A stretch of DNA of 21,808 bases, from contig PKYZ01000194.1 of assembly GCA_003132865.1 (NCBI GenBank), forward strand, positions 1 through 21,808, in the 5' to 3' direction. Shown here in pieces: positions 9,733 to 16,699 of this stretch (within the stretch, counting starts at the first letter, position 1; the number at the start of each line of letters is the position of its first letter). A program made the translations under genes and the position numbers. The notes below the pieces were generated by a model that saw only the letters and a list, made by a program, of their open reading frames with translations, had not been told where the DNA came from and made no database searches. The stretch is from Bryobacterales bacterium. GTDB lineage: Bacteria; Acidobacteriota; Terriglobia; Bryobacterales; Bryobacteraceae.

Positions 9733-10920
9733 CTACCCAATCTGTCGCAGCGCCTGCTCCAGATCCTCCACGATATCTTCCGCCGCCTCGATGCCCACCG
9801 ACAAACGCACCAGGTTATCCCGAATGCCCATGCGCTCGCGATGTCGCGGCGATATTTCCCGATGCGAGCTCATCACCGGATAGAGCATCATGCTGTGGAC
9901 ATCCCCCAGCGACGTAGCACGCACGATCATGCGCAACGCGTTCATGAAGCGGAACACTTCCGCGCGGCCGGCGCCCTTCAACTCGAAGCTGACGATGGCG
10001 CCGTACAGTCCGGGCGGCAACAGGCGACGAATATCGGCCGCGTCAGGGTGGGTGGGGTCGGCCGGGAAATACACGCGCTCGATGGCGCCGTGCGATGCCA
10101 GCCACGAAGCCACCCGGCAAGCGTTCGCGCACTGGCGCTCCATTCGCAACGGCAGCGTCTTAATGCCGCGCATCGTCAGATAGCTTTCGAAGGGGCCGAG
10201 CACCGGGCCGACCGCGCGCGCCAGGGTCCGCAAGCCTTCGTAATGCGCCGCATCCGTGACTACGATTCCGCCCAACACATCGCCGTGTCCGGCCAGGTAC
10301 TTAGTGGCGCTGTGCACGGCGAAATTCGCGCCCAGCTCCAACGGCCGCAGCAGTACCGGCGTGGCGAAGGTATTATCCACGATCAACGCCGCGCCGGCCG
10401 CGCGTGCGATTTCGGCGATACAGTCCAGCGGAGCCACGCGCAGCAGCGGATTCGAAATCGTCTCCACCAACACGCAGCCGGGCTTCGATTCCTCCATCGC
10501 CTTGCGGAACGCGTCCAGATCCCAGACGTCCGCGAAGCGCACGCTCACCCCGGACGGCTCCATCACATTCATGAGCAAGCTGACCGTGGCGCCGTACATC
10601 GCATTGGCGGCCAGCACGGATTTGCGCCGGTCGGCCAGCGCCGCGAGCAACGCCATGTGGATGGCCGCCATGCCGGAGCTGCAAGCCAGCGCGCCGTGAC
10701 CGCTTTCAATCGCGGCCGCCTGTTCTTCCAGCGCGGCATTGGTCGGATTGTCGTAGCGCGCGTAACAGTAACCCGGATCTTCCTGCCCGAAGACGCGATC
10801 CAACTCCTCCATGCTCTCGTAGAAGTAACTGGAGGCGGTATAAATCGGAGTAGTGGCGGGCACGTACGCGCCGGCCTTCTTACGGTCGCCCGCATGCACC
10901 GCTTTGGTTTGTATCTTCAC
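9733..10920 (-). CDS. Trans-sulfuration PLP enzyme (cystathionine gamma-synthase / methionine gamma-lyase family)
   Basis: A 395-residue Cys/Met metabolism PLP enzyme. Seen are YARYDNPTN, the CSSGMAA phosphate-binding loop, VETISNPL, IVDNTFATP and SATKYLAGHGD with the Schiff-base lysine K207. C-terminal RLSVGIEAAEDIVEDL is the usual end. Family members add or remove sulfur amino acids (cystathionine gamma-synthase, gamma-lyase, O-acetylhomoserine sulfhydrylase, methionine gamma-lyase); residues visible here do not separate them. It starts with GTG at 10920, sharing GTGA with the cysS stop, so it is translated with cysteinyl-tRNA synthetase. A role in cysteine or methionine supply therefore fits. 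The convergent neighbour ends 2 bases away. Confidence 0.92.
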   Translation of the reverse strand: MKIQTKAVHAGDRKKAGAYVPATTPIYTASSYFYESMEELDRVFGQEDPGYCYARYDNPTNAALEEQAAAIESGHGALACSSGMAAIHMALLAALADRRKSVLAANAMYGATVSLLMNVMEPSGVSVRFADVWDLDAFRKAMEESKPGCVLVETISNPLLRVAPLDCIAEIARAAGAALIVDNTFATPVLLRPLELGANFAVHSATKYLAGHGDVLGGIVVTDAAHYEGLRTLARAVGPVLGPFESYLTMRGIKTLPLRMERQCANACRVASWLASHGAIERVYFPADPTHPDAADIRRLLPPGLYGAIVSFELKGAGRAEVFRFMNALRMIVRATSLGDVHSMMLYPVMSSHREISPRHRERMGIRDNLVRLSVGIEAAEDIVEDLEQALRQIG

Positions 10921-12323
10921 GATGACTTCCTCTTCCAGCGCGTCCCGGACTTAGTATCTTCCAGGATAATGCCCTGTTCCAGCAACTGCTGGCGGATCCG
11001 ATCGGAAAGCTCGAAATTGCGCGCCTTCTTGGCATCGTTGCGCGCCTGAACCTGCGCTTCCACTTCCGCATCGCTCACCTGCCCGCTTTCGGCGGCCGCC
11101 TCGAGCACGGCGAATACGGAATCGAATCGTGTGAGGAACTCCAGCGCGGGCGCGCGGTTTTCCGCCCGCATATCGCCCGCATCCATGGCCGTGTTGACTT
11201 CTCTTAAGTACTCGAACATCGCCGCCAGCGCTTCCGCGGTATTCAGATCGTCGTCCATGGCGGCGGTGAATTGCGCGTGCGCGGCTGCCGTGCGATCCGC
11301 AAGCGCCGGGTTCAAGCCGTCGGCGAACGCGCCGGTCGCGAGGCGCAGCTTGAAATTGCGCAGCCGCTCGATGGCGGTCTTGGCGGATTGCAGCCCATCG
11401 AACGTGAAGTTGAGCGTCTTGCGGTAGGGCACCGAGGCGAGCAGATAGCGCACCGCTTCGGGCGCGTAGCCGCGGCCGAGTATGTCGCGCAGGGTGAAGT
11501 AATTCCCGAGCGACTTCGACATCTTCTGGCCTTCCACCATCAAGAACTCGGCGTGCAGCCAGAAGCGCGCGAAGGGCTTTCCGGTGAGCGACTCCGATTG
11601 CGCGATCTCGTTCTCATGATGCGGGAATATCAGGTCCACGCCGCCGGCGTGGATATCCAGCGTCTCACCCAGATACTGAAGGGCCATCACGGAGCACTCG
11701 ATGTGCCAGCCAGGCCGGCCGCGGCCGATCTTCTCGTCCCAGAAAACTTCGCCCTCCTTGGGCGCTTTCCACAATGCGAAATCGCGCGCGTCCGCCTTTT
11801 CATACTCGTCCACATCCACGCGCGCACCCGCGCGGATGCCGCTGAAATCGTTGTGCGACAACTTGCCGTATTCCGGAAAAGTCGAAATGCGGAAGTAGAT
11901 GGAGCCGTCGCTCGAGTAAGTGTGGCCGCCGGCCGTAAGGCGTTCGATGGCCTCCGCCATTTCGTGAATGTGTTCGGTGGCCGGCACCACGTGCTCGGGC
12001 GTCTCCAGACGCAGCAGCGCGCAATCGTCGCGAAAGGCTTGTTTGTAATGCGCGGTGTAATCGTCGAGCGATTGGTTTTGCGCCACGGCGTTGCGGATGA
12101 TCTTGTCGTCCACGTCCGTGATGTTCATGACGTGGTCGAGTTGGAAACCGCTGGCGCGCAGCCACCGCCGCAGGATATCCATGAACGTGAACGTGCGGAA
12201 GTTGCCGATGTGCGCGTAATCGTAGACGGTAGGGCCACACGTGTACATGCGCACGGTATTGTCCCTTTGCGGGGCGAATTCGGCCGCTTGCTGCGTGAGC
12301 GTGTTGTAGAAGCGCAGGGGCAT
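10917..12323 (-). CDS. cysS: Cysteinyl-tRNA synthetase
   Basis: Charges tRNA-Cys in the cytoplasm; class I synthetase of 468 residues, normal for CysS. The HIGH box reads HIGN at 38-41 (in TCGPTVYDYAHIGN), KMSKS is at 267-271, and the zinc ligands are visible as C29, C210 (WHIECS) and the HHENE segment near 235-239. MNITDVDDKII follows the first box as expected. The start at ATG 12323 gives the family's MPLRFYNTL N-terminus. The frame stays open upstream to 12518, but that part is a fragment of the duplicated ZIP gene 3' end and does not belong to cysS. No strong ribosome site precedes the ATG; the leader is AT-rich. The stop overlaps the GTG of the PLP enzyme. Confidence 0.97.
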   Translation of the reverse strand: MPLRFYNTLTQQAAEFAPQRDNTVRMYTCGPTVYDYAHIGNFRTFTFMDILRRWLRASGFQLDHVMNITDVDDKIIRNAVAQNQSLDDYTAHYKQAFRDDCALLRLETPEHVVPATEHIHEMAEAIERLTAGGHTYSSDGSIYFRISTFPEYGKLSHNDFSGIRAGARVDVDEYEKADARDFALWKAPKEGEVFWDEKIGRGRPGWHIECSVMALQYLGETLDIHAGGVDLIFPHHENEIAQSESLTGKPFARFWLHAEFLMVEGQKMSKSLGNYFTLRDILGRGYAPEAVRYLLASVPYRKTLNFTFDGLQSAKTAIERLRNFKLRLATGAFADGLNPALADRTAAAHAQFTAAMDDDLNTAEALAAMFEYLREVNTAMDAGDMRAENRAPALEFLTRFDSVFAVLEAAAESGQVSDAEVEAQVQARNDAKKARNFELSDRIRQQLLEQGIILEDTKSGTRWKRKSS

Positions 12324-12446
12324 AGAGTGGGGAATTTTTATCGTAGCAGACGCGGCTAGCAGGCCGTGGCAAGCTTTGCCCGCCGTGGCTGGTGGCTGGC
12401 GGCTAGTGGTTGTGCCAATGCCGAGGGCCGCGCATGGCGCTGACAC
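12324..12446. other. Intergenic region upstream of cysS with a small heptamer repeat
   Basis: No gene is seen here. Just upstream of cysS is an AT-rich patch (12332-12346) that could hold its promoter. At 12387-12407 three heptamers run in tandem (GGCTGGT, GGCTGGC, GGCTAGT). A small inverted repeat GGCAA/TTGCC lies at 12368-12380. In the likely ancestral order this segment was the spacer between the ZIP gene and cysS. Confidence 0.5.
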
Positions 12447-12518
12447 AACTCGCCGGAACCAGGCCTGCACGCCCTGCTGCAACGCCGCCGCGCCCGCCGC
12501 GCCTGTCAGCGCGGTCAT
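12447..12518 (-). repeat. Duplicated 3' end of the ZIP gene, distal half
   Basis: These 72 bases match 14462-14533 (the last 23 codons and stop region of the ZIP transporter) with about five differences. The reading frame MTALTGAAGAAALQQGVQAW followed by FR is kept, but the TGA stop is changed to CGA. The match ends at the CAT of the internal methionine codon, exactly where the 1.9-kb accessory cassette begins. Its other half is at 14404-14441. Confidence 0.9.
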
Positions 12519-12661
12519 ATTTTCGCAGTTCTGTCAGCATCGGGCGGACTTGCCCCTCGCCAACAGCAAAGATCAGGCTCCGGTCTCAACTGTCAGCGAC
12601 GTCCGAGAGCACCAACGTTCCCGGCGCTGTTCTCTCGACGAGGCGTCCGAACGGTACCGCG

Positions 12662-13315
12662 TCATCTCCAAGTGAAGCAGTCCAACGGGTACGTCTCACT
12701 GAAATCAAAAATCGACCCGCCCTTAAGGTGCACCGTTTGGAACCCGGCGAGACACGCTTCTGCTGCTGGACTATCTCGGCTGCGTAGGAATGACAGAAAC
12801 CGCACGCGATGATCAGTATCGTCAAAATCCTTGGAGGTGATAACAAGTTCGTCCGGCTTGTCGGATTGGGCGACCATGAGATTATAGCCAAGGTTCTTCA
12901 GATTGTTTTCCAGGTCGCGTAGTGACGTTTTTCGTCCCTGTTCCGCAAGTCGGGCAGATTCTCGCGCCTCTGCTATTCTTTGGCGTTCCGCCTCTTTCGC
13001 AGCTTCGAGTTCTTCTTTTAGGTTACGCGCTTGGAGGGATTCGGGCGTACCGACGGCGACCGCGCTTACATGTCGCAGACCGTCTCTGATGCGTCCCTGC
13101 CTCAAAGCGAGTCTAGAAGCTTCAAGGTGCTGTGCTGGCGTCATGGCATCAAAGGACCGCCGCTCCGCCCGATCCACGAAATACTCGGCCAAACGGAAAA
13201 CGAGTGCAGACGCGATGAGAAAGCAGACCACAAGAGCCAATCCCTCTGCCTCGGGGCCAGCCCGTACCTTTCCTGTGCGGCCTTGAAAGGTGTTACCGTT
13301 GGATTCCGCGCTCAC
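12662..13315 (-). CDS. Single-pass membrane protein with helical/coiled-coil middle, unknown
   Basis: Not recognised. It encodes 217 residues from GTG 13315. Residues 1-25 are polar, 26-46 form one membrane span (LALVVCFLIASALVFRLAEYF), and residues 58-92 resemble a TPR-like helix pair (HLEASRLALRQGRIRDGLRH). Residues 94-140 are a charged, Ala/Glu/Arg-rich coiled coil, and 141-217 look like a small globular domain ending in GFQTVHLKGG then ETYPLDC. By the positive-inside rule (RLAE...RAERR after the span) the orientation is uncertain. The frame extends to TTG 13345, but that codon lies in the -10 box, so GTG 13315 with AGG/AAAGG before it is preferred. It lies 144 bases downstream of the RES gene on the same strand and has its own promoter. 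Confidence 0.65.
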   Translation of the reverse strand: MSAESNGNTFQGRTGKVRAGPEAEGLALVVCFLIASALVFRLAEYFVDRAERRSFDAMTPAQHLEASRLALRQGRIRDGLRHVSAVAVGTPESLQARNLKEELEAAKEAERQRIAEARESARLAEQGRKTSLRDLENNLKNLGYNLMVAQSDKPDELVITSKDFDDTDHRVRFLSFLRSRDSPAAEACLAGFQTVHLKGGSIFDFSETYPLDCFTWR

Positions 13316-13344
13316 GCCTTTACCTATGGATTCGGTGAAAGCCA

Positions 13345-13373
13345 ATTGTAAGCAATTGCAGTGGGACGGGCAA
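13345..13373 (-). promoter_or_regulatory. Sigma70-type promoter of the membrane protein gene
   Basis: On the minus strand TTGCCC (13373-13368) and TACAAT (13350-13345) are separated by exactly 17 bases, matching the housekeeping consensus at four and five of six positions. Transcription would start near 13338, about 22 bases before GTG 13315. This is the best promoter match seen in the window and implies the gene can be expressed separately from the RES gene. Confidence 0.6.
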
Positions 13374-13459
13374 GCCCTATTCCGGCCAAACCGTCACAAC
13401 CCCAACTTGCACGCGCTATTCTCCCGGAGCAGGCTGCCGTCACTGGGGCAGTCGGCTCG

Positions 13460-14296
13460 CTATTCTGCCGGCGTCCCCTCATCTTTAGGGGTGCCTCTGT
13501 ACGTCTCTGGGTAATGCTTTTTGACGAAAAACGGGTCGCCGGTGTGCTTGAACTCGAATACAACGGATCGCGTTTCATGTAGCTGGCAATTGATCGGCTC
13601 AGCAGATGCAAGGTCGAACAACGCGATGTTGTGGCCCTCGCGATCAAGCAGGCTGTTGTAGACGATTCCATCGTAGCCGTGGTCGCGAAACGCCTCGGCA
13701 AGTATCTGCGTGGGCGCATAGTCACAGTGCGGCTCGTCGCGCGTCACGGGTTTTGAGAATGCCTGGCCAATGTCACCCCATACGCCCGCCTCTCGCTTCG
13801 CCGCGTCAGGCTCCACAAGTTCGACCATCGGAGAGAATGCAAGAATGGTCCCCTTCTTATCCATCGAGCAATCCACAACCTCACACTCGCGCGTCACCTT
13901 GAACTGTGCGAGTGAAATGTAAGAGCCCACCCACGGACGTACTTCCGACATCGCGGTCCTTTGATTGGACGCCAGATAAAGGCACGGAATACCCACCGTG
14001 TTCACTCTGCCTTCCCCGACATATTCGGCTTTGGGCGTCATGCGCTCAGCAGGGTATGCTCGCTCGGTCTCGATTGCGTCGTCGTCTAGCTCTATCGTTC
14101 TCGGCTCGAAACCGCGCTGCGCCCTCCAAAGAATCTGATCTTTTTGCAGAGTCTTTCGGCGGGATTCACTCGTCTCCATAACGGTCCTCAAGAAGACGCG
14201 GGTTTGTTCGTCGTGAATGTAACGCGCCTTCTGTTTCACGCTTCGCTCGAAGTTCAAGTAGCCATAGACCGTGGCGAATTCCGTCATGCCCAGCAT
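13460..14296 (-). CDS. RES-domain protein (NAD+ phosphorylase toxin family)
   Basis: A 278-residue protein with a full RES domain: ILWRAQRG (R59), GEGRVNTVGIPCLYLAS, TAMSEVRPWVGSY (E118), then ILAEAFRDHGYDGIVYNS and GHNIALFDL. In studied RES-Xre toxin-antitoxin systems the domain degrades NAD+ using conserved Arg, Tyr and Glu residues; equivalents are present here. An N-terminal helical part (residues 10-52, ERSVKQKARY...TSESRRKTL) is typical of stand-alone RES proteins. No Xre/DUF2384 antitoxin gene is beside it; the neighbour is a membrane protein. ATG 14296 is chosen (14287 also possible). The frame stays open to 14449, but the first residues would then come from duplicated ZIP sequence and form a CPHC motif, which is likely accidental. 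Confidence 0.85.
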   Translation of the reverse strand: MLGMTEFATVYGYLNFERSVKQKARYIHDEQTRVFLRTVMETSESRRKTLQKDQILWRAQRGFEPRTIELDDDAIETERAYPAERMTPKAEYVGEGRVNTVGIPCLYLASNQRTAMSEVRPWVGSYISLAQFKVTRECEVVDCSMDKKGTILAFSPMVELVEPDAAKREAGVWGDIGQAFSKPVTRDEPHCDYAPTQILAEAFRDHGYDGIVYNSLLDREGHNIALFDLASAEPINCQLHETRSVVFEFKHTGDPFFVKKHYPETYRGTPKDEGTPAE

Positions 14297-14403
14297 GGTA
14301 ACGCCAGCAGCCTCTCCGGGCAAGCCCTGGTATGTCCCCTCACGTCGGTTTGACGAGTCACGCGCTGCCTGTGCAGTTGACGAGAGCAAACCGTCTTTAC
14401 CGC

Positions 14404-14441
14404 AATGCGGGCACCGGACCGCACCGTTTCCACTCTTCATG
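14404..14441 (-). repeat. Duplicated 3' end of the ZIP gene, proximal half
   Basis: These 38 bases match 14535-14572 inside the intact ZIP gene with a single mismatch (14423). Similarity may continue weakly to about 14460, where the intact gene's stop region starts. Together with 12447-12518 this piece forms one broken copy of the ZIP 3' end, split by the 12519-14403 cassette. Confidence 0.9.
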
Positions 14442-14464
14442 TACCGCACCGGGTTGCAGGGAAC

Positions 14465-15238
14465 TCACCGGAACCACGCCTGCACGCCCTGCTGCAACGC
14501 CGCCGCGCCCGCCGCGCCCGTCAAGGCGGTCATGAATGCGGGCACCGGACCGCGCCGTTTCCACTCTTCATGCACGGCATGCGCGCCCAGGTAAAACAGC
14601 CATCCGGCGGCCAACGCCAGCGGATAGGTGATCCAGGCGGTACCCAGTTGCGGGGCGATGGCCAGTCCGAGAATGCCGCCCACGAGCGTGGTGGCTTCCA
14701 CCAATACGCTCCAAAACAGCGCGGCGGAGCGCGACGAGACCGATGCGCGCACGATGGCCCCCAGCGCGATGCCCTCCGGGATTTTGTGCAAGGCCACCGC
14801 CAGCGCCACGGCCAAGCGGATGCCGTGATGCGACGCCAATTGCGCCGCGGCGATCGTCCAGCCATCGAAGAAGCTGTGCAGCATGCTGGCGCCGATCATG
14901 GGCGCGGCGAATCCGTGCAGCACCGTGTCGCAGGACTGGTGGTCGTGATCGTGCGCGCACGACGGGCACACTGGAGCGACGTGCCGGCCGATCCAGTAGA
15001 GCAGGCCGTAACCGGTGGCGAAAAAGATTCCGGTCACCGGCCAGCCGATTTCTTCCACCAGTTCCGGCAAGAGACCGAAAAACACCACGCCCAGCAGCAC
15101 GCCCGCGCTGAACGGAACCACCAGACGGGTGCGGCGCCCGGCGGTGGTCAGCCAAAGCCCGAGAAACACGCCGGCCACCCCGATCAGCGTGGCCAGCAGC
15201 GGTGGCCCGATTCCGGATGTGATCACAGAGGGGGACAA
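14465..15238 (-). CDS. ZIP-family divalent metal transporter
   Basis: An inner-membrane protein of 257 residues with about eight hydrophobic segments, as in ZIP (ZupT/Zip) carriers that import zinc or other divalent metals. The metal-path motifs are HSFFDGWTIAA in the fourth and HKIPEGIALG in the fifth segment. A cytoplasmic-type loop, CPSCAHDHDHQSC, is rich in Cys and His and probably binds metal. The longest frame starts at TTG 15238 with GGAGG almost touching it; GTG 15226 is an alternative. The final 23 codons are duplicated at 12447-12518. The DtxR-type regulator lies about 4.6 kb away, with no visible operator here to link them. Confidence 0.92.
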   Translation of the reverse strand: MSPSVITSGIGPPLLATLIGVAGVFLGLWLTTAGRRTRLVVPFSAGVLLGVVFFGLLPELVEEIGWPVTGIFFATGYGLLYWIGRHVAPVCPSCAHDHDHQSCDTVLHGFAAPMIGASMLHSFFDGWTIAAAQLASHHGIRLAVALAVALHKIPEGIALGAIVRASVSSRSAALFWSVLVEATTLVGGILGLAIAPQLGTAWITYPLALAAGWLFYLGAHAVHEEWKRRGPVPAFMTALTGAAGAAALQQGVQAWFR

Positions 15239-15284
15239 GCCTCCACGCTAACACAGCGGGATCGGGCGTCAGGCCGCAAGCCGA

Positions 15285-15357
15285 GGGGCCGCCCCACTGC
15301 GGGGTTTTCATCACTATTCGTGGGCCGCCGGCCCATCCCGACAGACCTGGAGGTCTG
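15285..15357. repeat. Cluster of short palindromes (REP-like)
   Basis: In 73 bases lie GGGGC/GCCCC (15285-15295), CCCC/GGGG followed by TTTT (15292-15308), TGGGCCG/CGGCCCA (15321-15335) and CAGACCT/AGGTCTG (15342-15357). The arms are perfect with 1-5 base centres. The block lies between divergent genes, where a terminator is not expected, so an extragenic palindromic element or a regulatory site is more likely. Confidence 0.55.
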
Positions 15358-15403
15358 CCCCACAGGCCCGCGCGCCGCACTGCTATTCTGGCGGGGAGCC
15401 TAT

Positions 15404-16699
15404 ATGAGAGTCCAAGCTTTGACCGTGTGCGCCGGGTTGGCCGTCGCGTCGATTGCCCTCGCCGCCGGCCCGTACCCCGTCCGCGTCGCTCCCGGCCACC
15501 GTTACGTGGTCGACCAAAGCGGGCAGCCATTTCTGATCCAGGGCGACGCACCCTGGTCTCTGATTTCCGGTCTCACCAAGGATGAAGCGGAGTTGTATCT
15601 GGAGGACCGCCGCCGCAAGGGCTTCAATTCCATCATCGTCAATCTCATCGAGCATAAATTCCATGGCCCGATCAATCGCTACGGGCAAGCGCCGTTCCTG
15701 GTTCCCGGCGATTTCTCGACGCCCAACGAGGCGTACTTCGAACACGCCGACTGGGTCATCCGTAAAGCCGGCGAGAAGGGCATTCAGGTCTTCCTCGCGC
15801 CAATCTACCTGGGCTACATCGGCACCGATGAAGGCTGGGTCGAAGAGGCGCTCGCCAACGGTCCCGCGAAGTGCCGCGCCTGGGGGCAATACGCCGGCAA
15901 ACGCTATGCCGGCTTCGATAACCTGGTTTGGCTGATCGGCGGCGATCGCAATCCAGCCACCGCCCGCGATGACGTGAATGCGGTCGCGCTGGGCATCAAA
16001 GAGGTTGACAACCGGCACTTACTGACCGCACACTGCCACCCGGAGAACTCCGCCTTAGATCAGTACAAGGACGGCGGATGGCTCGACTTGAACACCACTT
16101 ACACTTATGAAATCGTGCATCACAAGTTACAGGCCGATTACAATCGGAAGCCCGCGATGCCCTATGTCATGATCGAGACGACCTACGAGGGCGAGCACAA
16201 CGCCTCGGCGGTCCAGATCCGCCGGCAGGCCTACTGGGCGCTACTCTATGGCGCAGCGGGACAGTTCATGGGAAACCGGCCCATCTGGTTATTCGATCCA
16301 GGCTGGCAGGCGGCTCTGGATGGCACGGCGTCGCGGGACATGGCGCGCGTGCAGGCGTTGTTCCGCTCGCGGCCGTGGTATGACCTGGTGCCGGATCAGG
16401 ATCATCAGATCGTAGTCGATGGCCTGGGTGAGTTCAATGGACTGGATTACGTGGCTGCCGCCCGGACTGAGGATGGCGGAACCGTGATGGCGTATATGCC
16501 TTCGGCGCGAACGGTCACTGTGGATCTGCACAAGGTGGCCGGCAAATCCGCGAAGGTATGGTGGTTCAACCCGCGCGCCGGCGATGCCCAGCCTGCCGGC
16601 GAATTTCCCACCAAAGGCAAGCAGGACTTCACGCCGCCAGGGGACGGCGACTGGCTCCTGGTCCTGGACGATGCGTCGCGCAACCTGTCCGCGCCCTAG
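15404..16699 (+). CDS. Secreted DUF4038 glycoside hydrolase (apiosidase-like, GH140 type)
   Basis: A 431-residue protein starting with a signal peptide (MRVQALTVCAGLAVASIALA, cleavage near AAG). The mature part is a TIM-barrel DUF4038 domain: FLIQGDAPWSLISGLTKDEA at the start, IYLGYIGTDEGW, LVWLIGGDRNP and MIETTYEGEHN. D181 (GGDRN) and E258 (IETTYEG) are the candidate acid/base and nucleophile by analogy with GH140. The last ~90 residues (TVMAYMPSARTVTVDL...WWFNPRAG) match the C-terminal 'collagen-binding-like' beta domain common in the family. Likely substrate is plant pectin side chains, inferred from the family. GGGGAG lies 5 bases before ATG 15404; the upstream open frame is not coding. 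Its TAG overlaps that of the convergent MaoC gene in CTAG. Confidence 0.92.
   Translation: MRVQALTVCAGLAVASIALAAGPYPVRVAPGHRYVVDQSGQPFLIQGDAPWSLISGLTKDEAELYLEDRRRKGFNSIIVNLIEHKFHGPINRYGQAPFLVPGDFSTPNEAYFEHADWVIRKAGEKGIQVFLAPIYLGYIGTDEGWVEEALANGPAKCRAWGQYAGKRYAGFDNLVWLIGGDRNPATARDDVNAVALGIKEVDNRHLLTAHCHPENSALDQYKDGGWLDLNTTYTYEIVHHKLQADYNRKPAMPYVMIETTYEGEHNASAVQIRRQAYWALLYGAAGQFMGNRPIWLFDPGWQAALDGTASRDMARVQALFRSRPWYDLVPDQDHQIVVDGLGEFNGLDYVAAARTEDGGTVMAYMPSARTVTVDLHKVAGKSAKVWWFNPRAGDAQPAGEFPTKGKQDFTPPGDGDWLLVLDDASRNLSAP

Larger units (their letters stand above)
12519..14403. other. Inserted accessory cassette (RES-domain gene plus membrane protein gene)
   Basis: This 1885-base stretch separates two pieces (12447-12518 and 14404-14441) that are contiguous in the intact ZIP gene apart from one base (14534). 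It carries two genes, both on the minus strand. Its GC content looks lower than that of the flanks by eye, though this was not counted over the full length. No integrase, transposase, terminal inverted repeat or target-site duplication was found at the edges. Positions 12519-12661 hold no recognised gene, only downstream sequence of the membrane protein gene. Mechanism of insertion unknown; homologous or site-specific recombination both fit. Confidence 0.6.

Noticed and set aside
9565..11049. Plus-strand open frame of 494 codons opposite the PLP enzyme
   Set aside because: Shadow of the minus-strand gene, which has a full set of catalytic motifs.
12324..12518. N-terminal extension of cysS
   Set aside because: The extra residues are the duplicated ZIP C-terminus read in frame; the normal CysS start is at 12323.
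12586..12891. Minus-strand frame ending in LVERTAPGTLVLSDVADS near the cassette edge
   Set aside because: The tail looks somewhat protein-like, but it overlaps the membrane protein gene in another frame and no family is recognised.
13410..13474. Repeated CGCTATTCT(C/G)CCGG as a possible operator
   Set aside because: Only two copies, one of them inside the RES gene's end; too little to claim a binding site.
12519..14403. Insertion sequence or transposon
   Set aside because: No transposase, terminal inverted repeats or target-site duplication could be found at the edges.
14405..15403. N-terminal extension of the DUF4038 hydrolase
   Set aside because: It runs antisense through the ZIP gene; a ribosome site and signal peptide mark ATG 15404 as the start.
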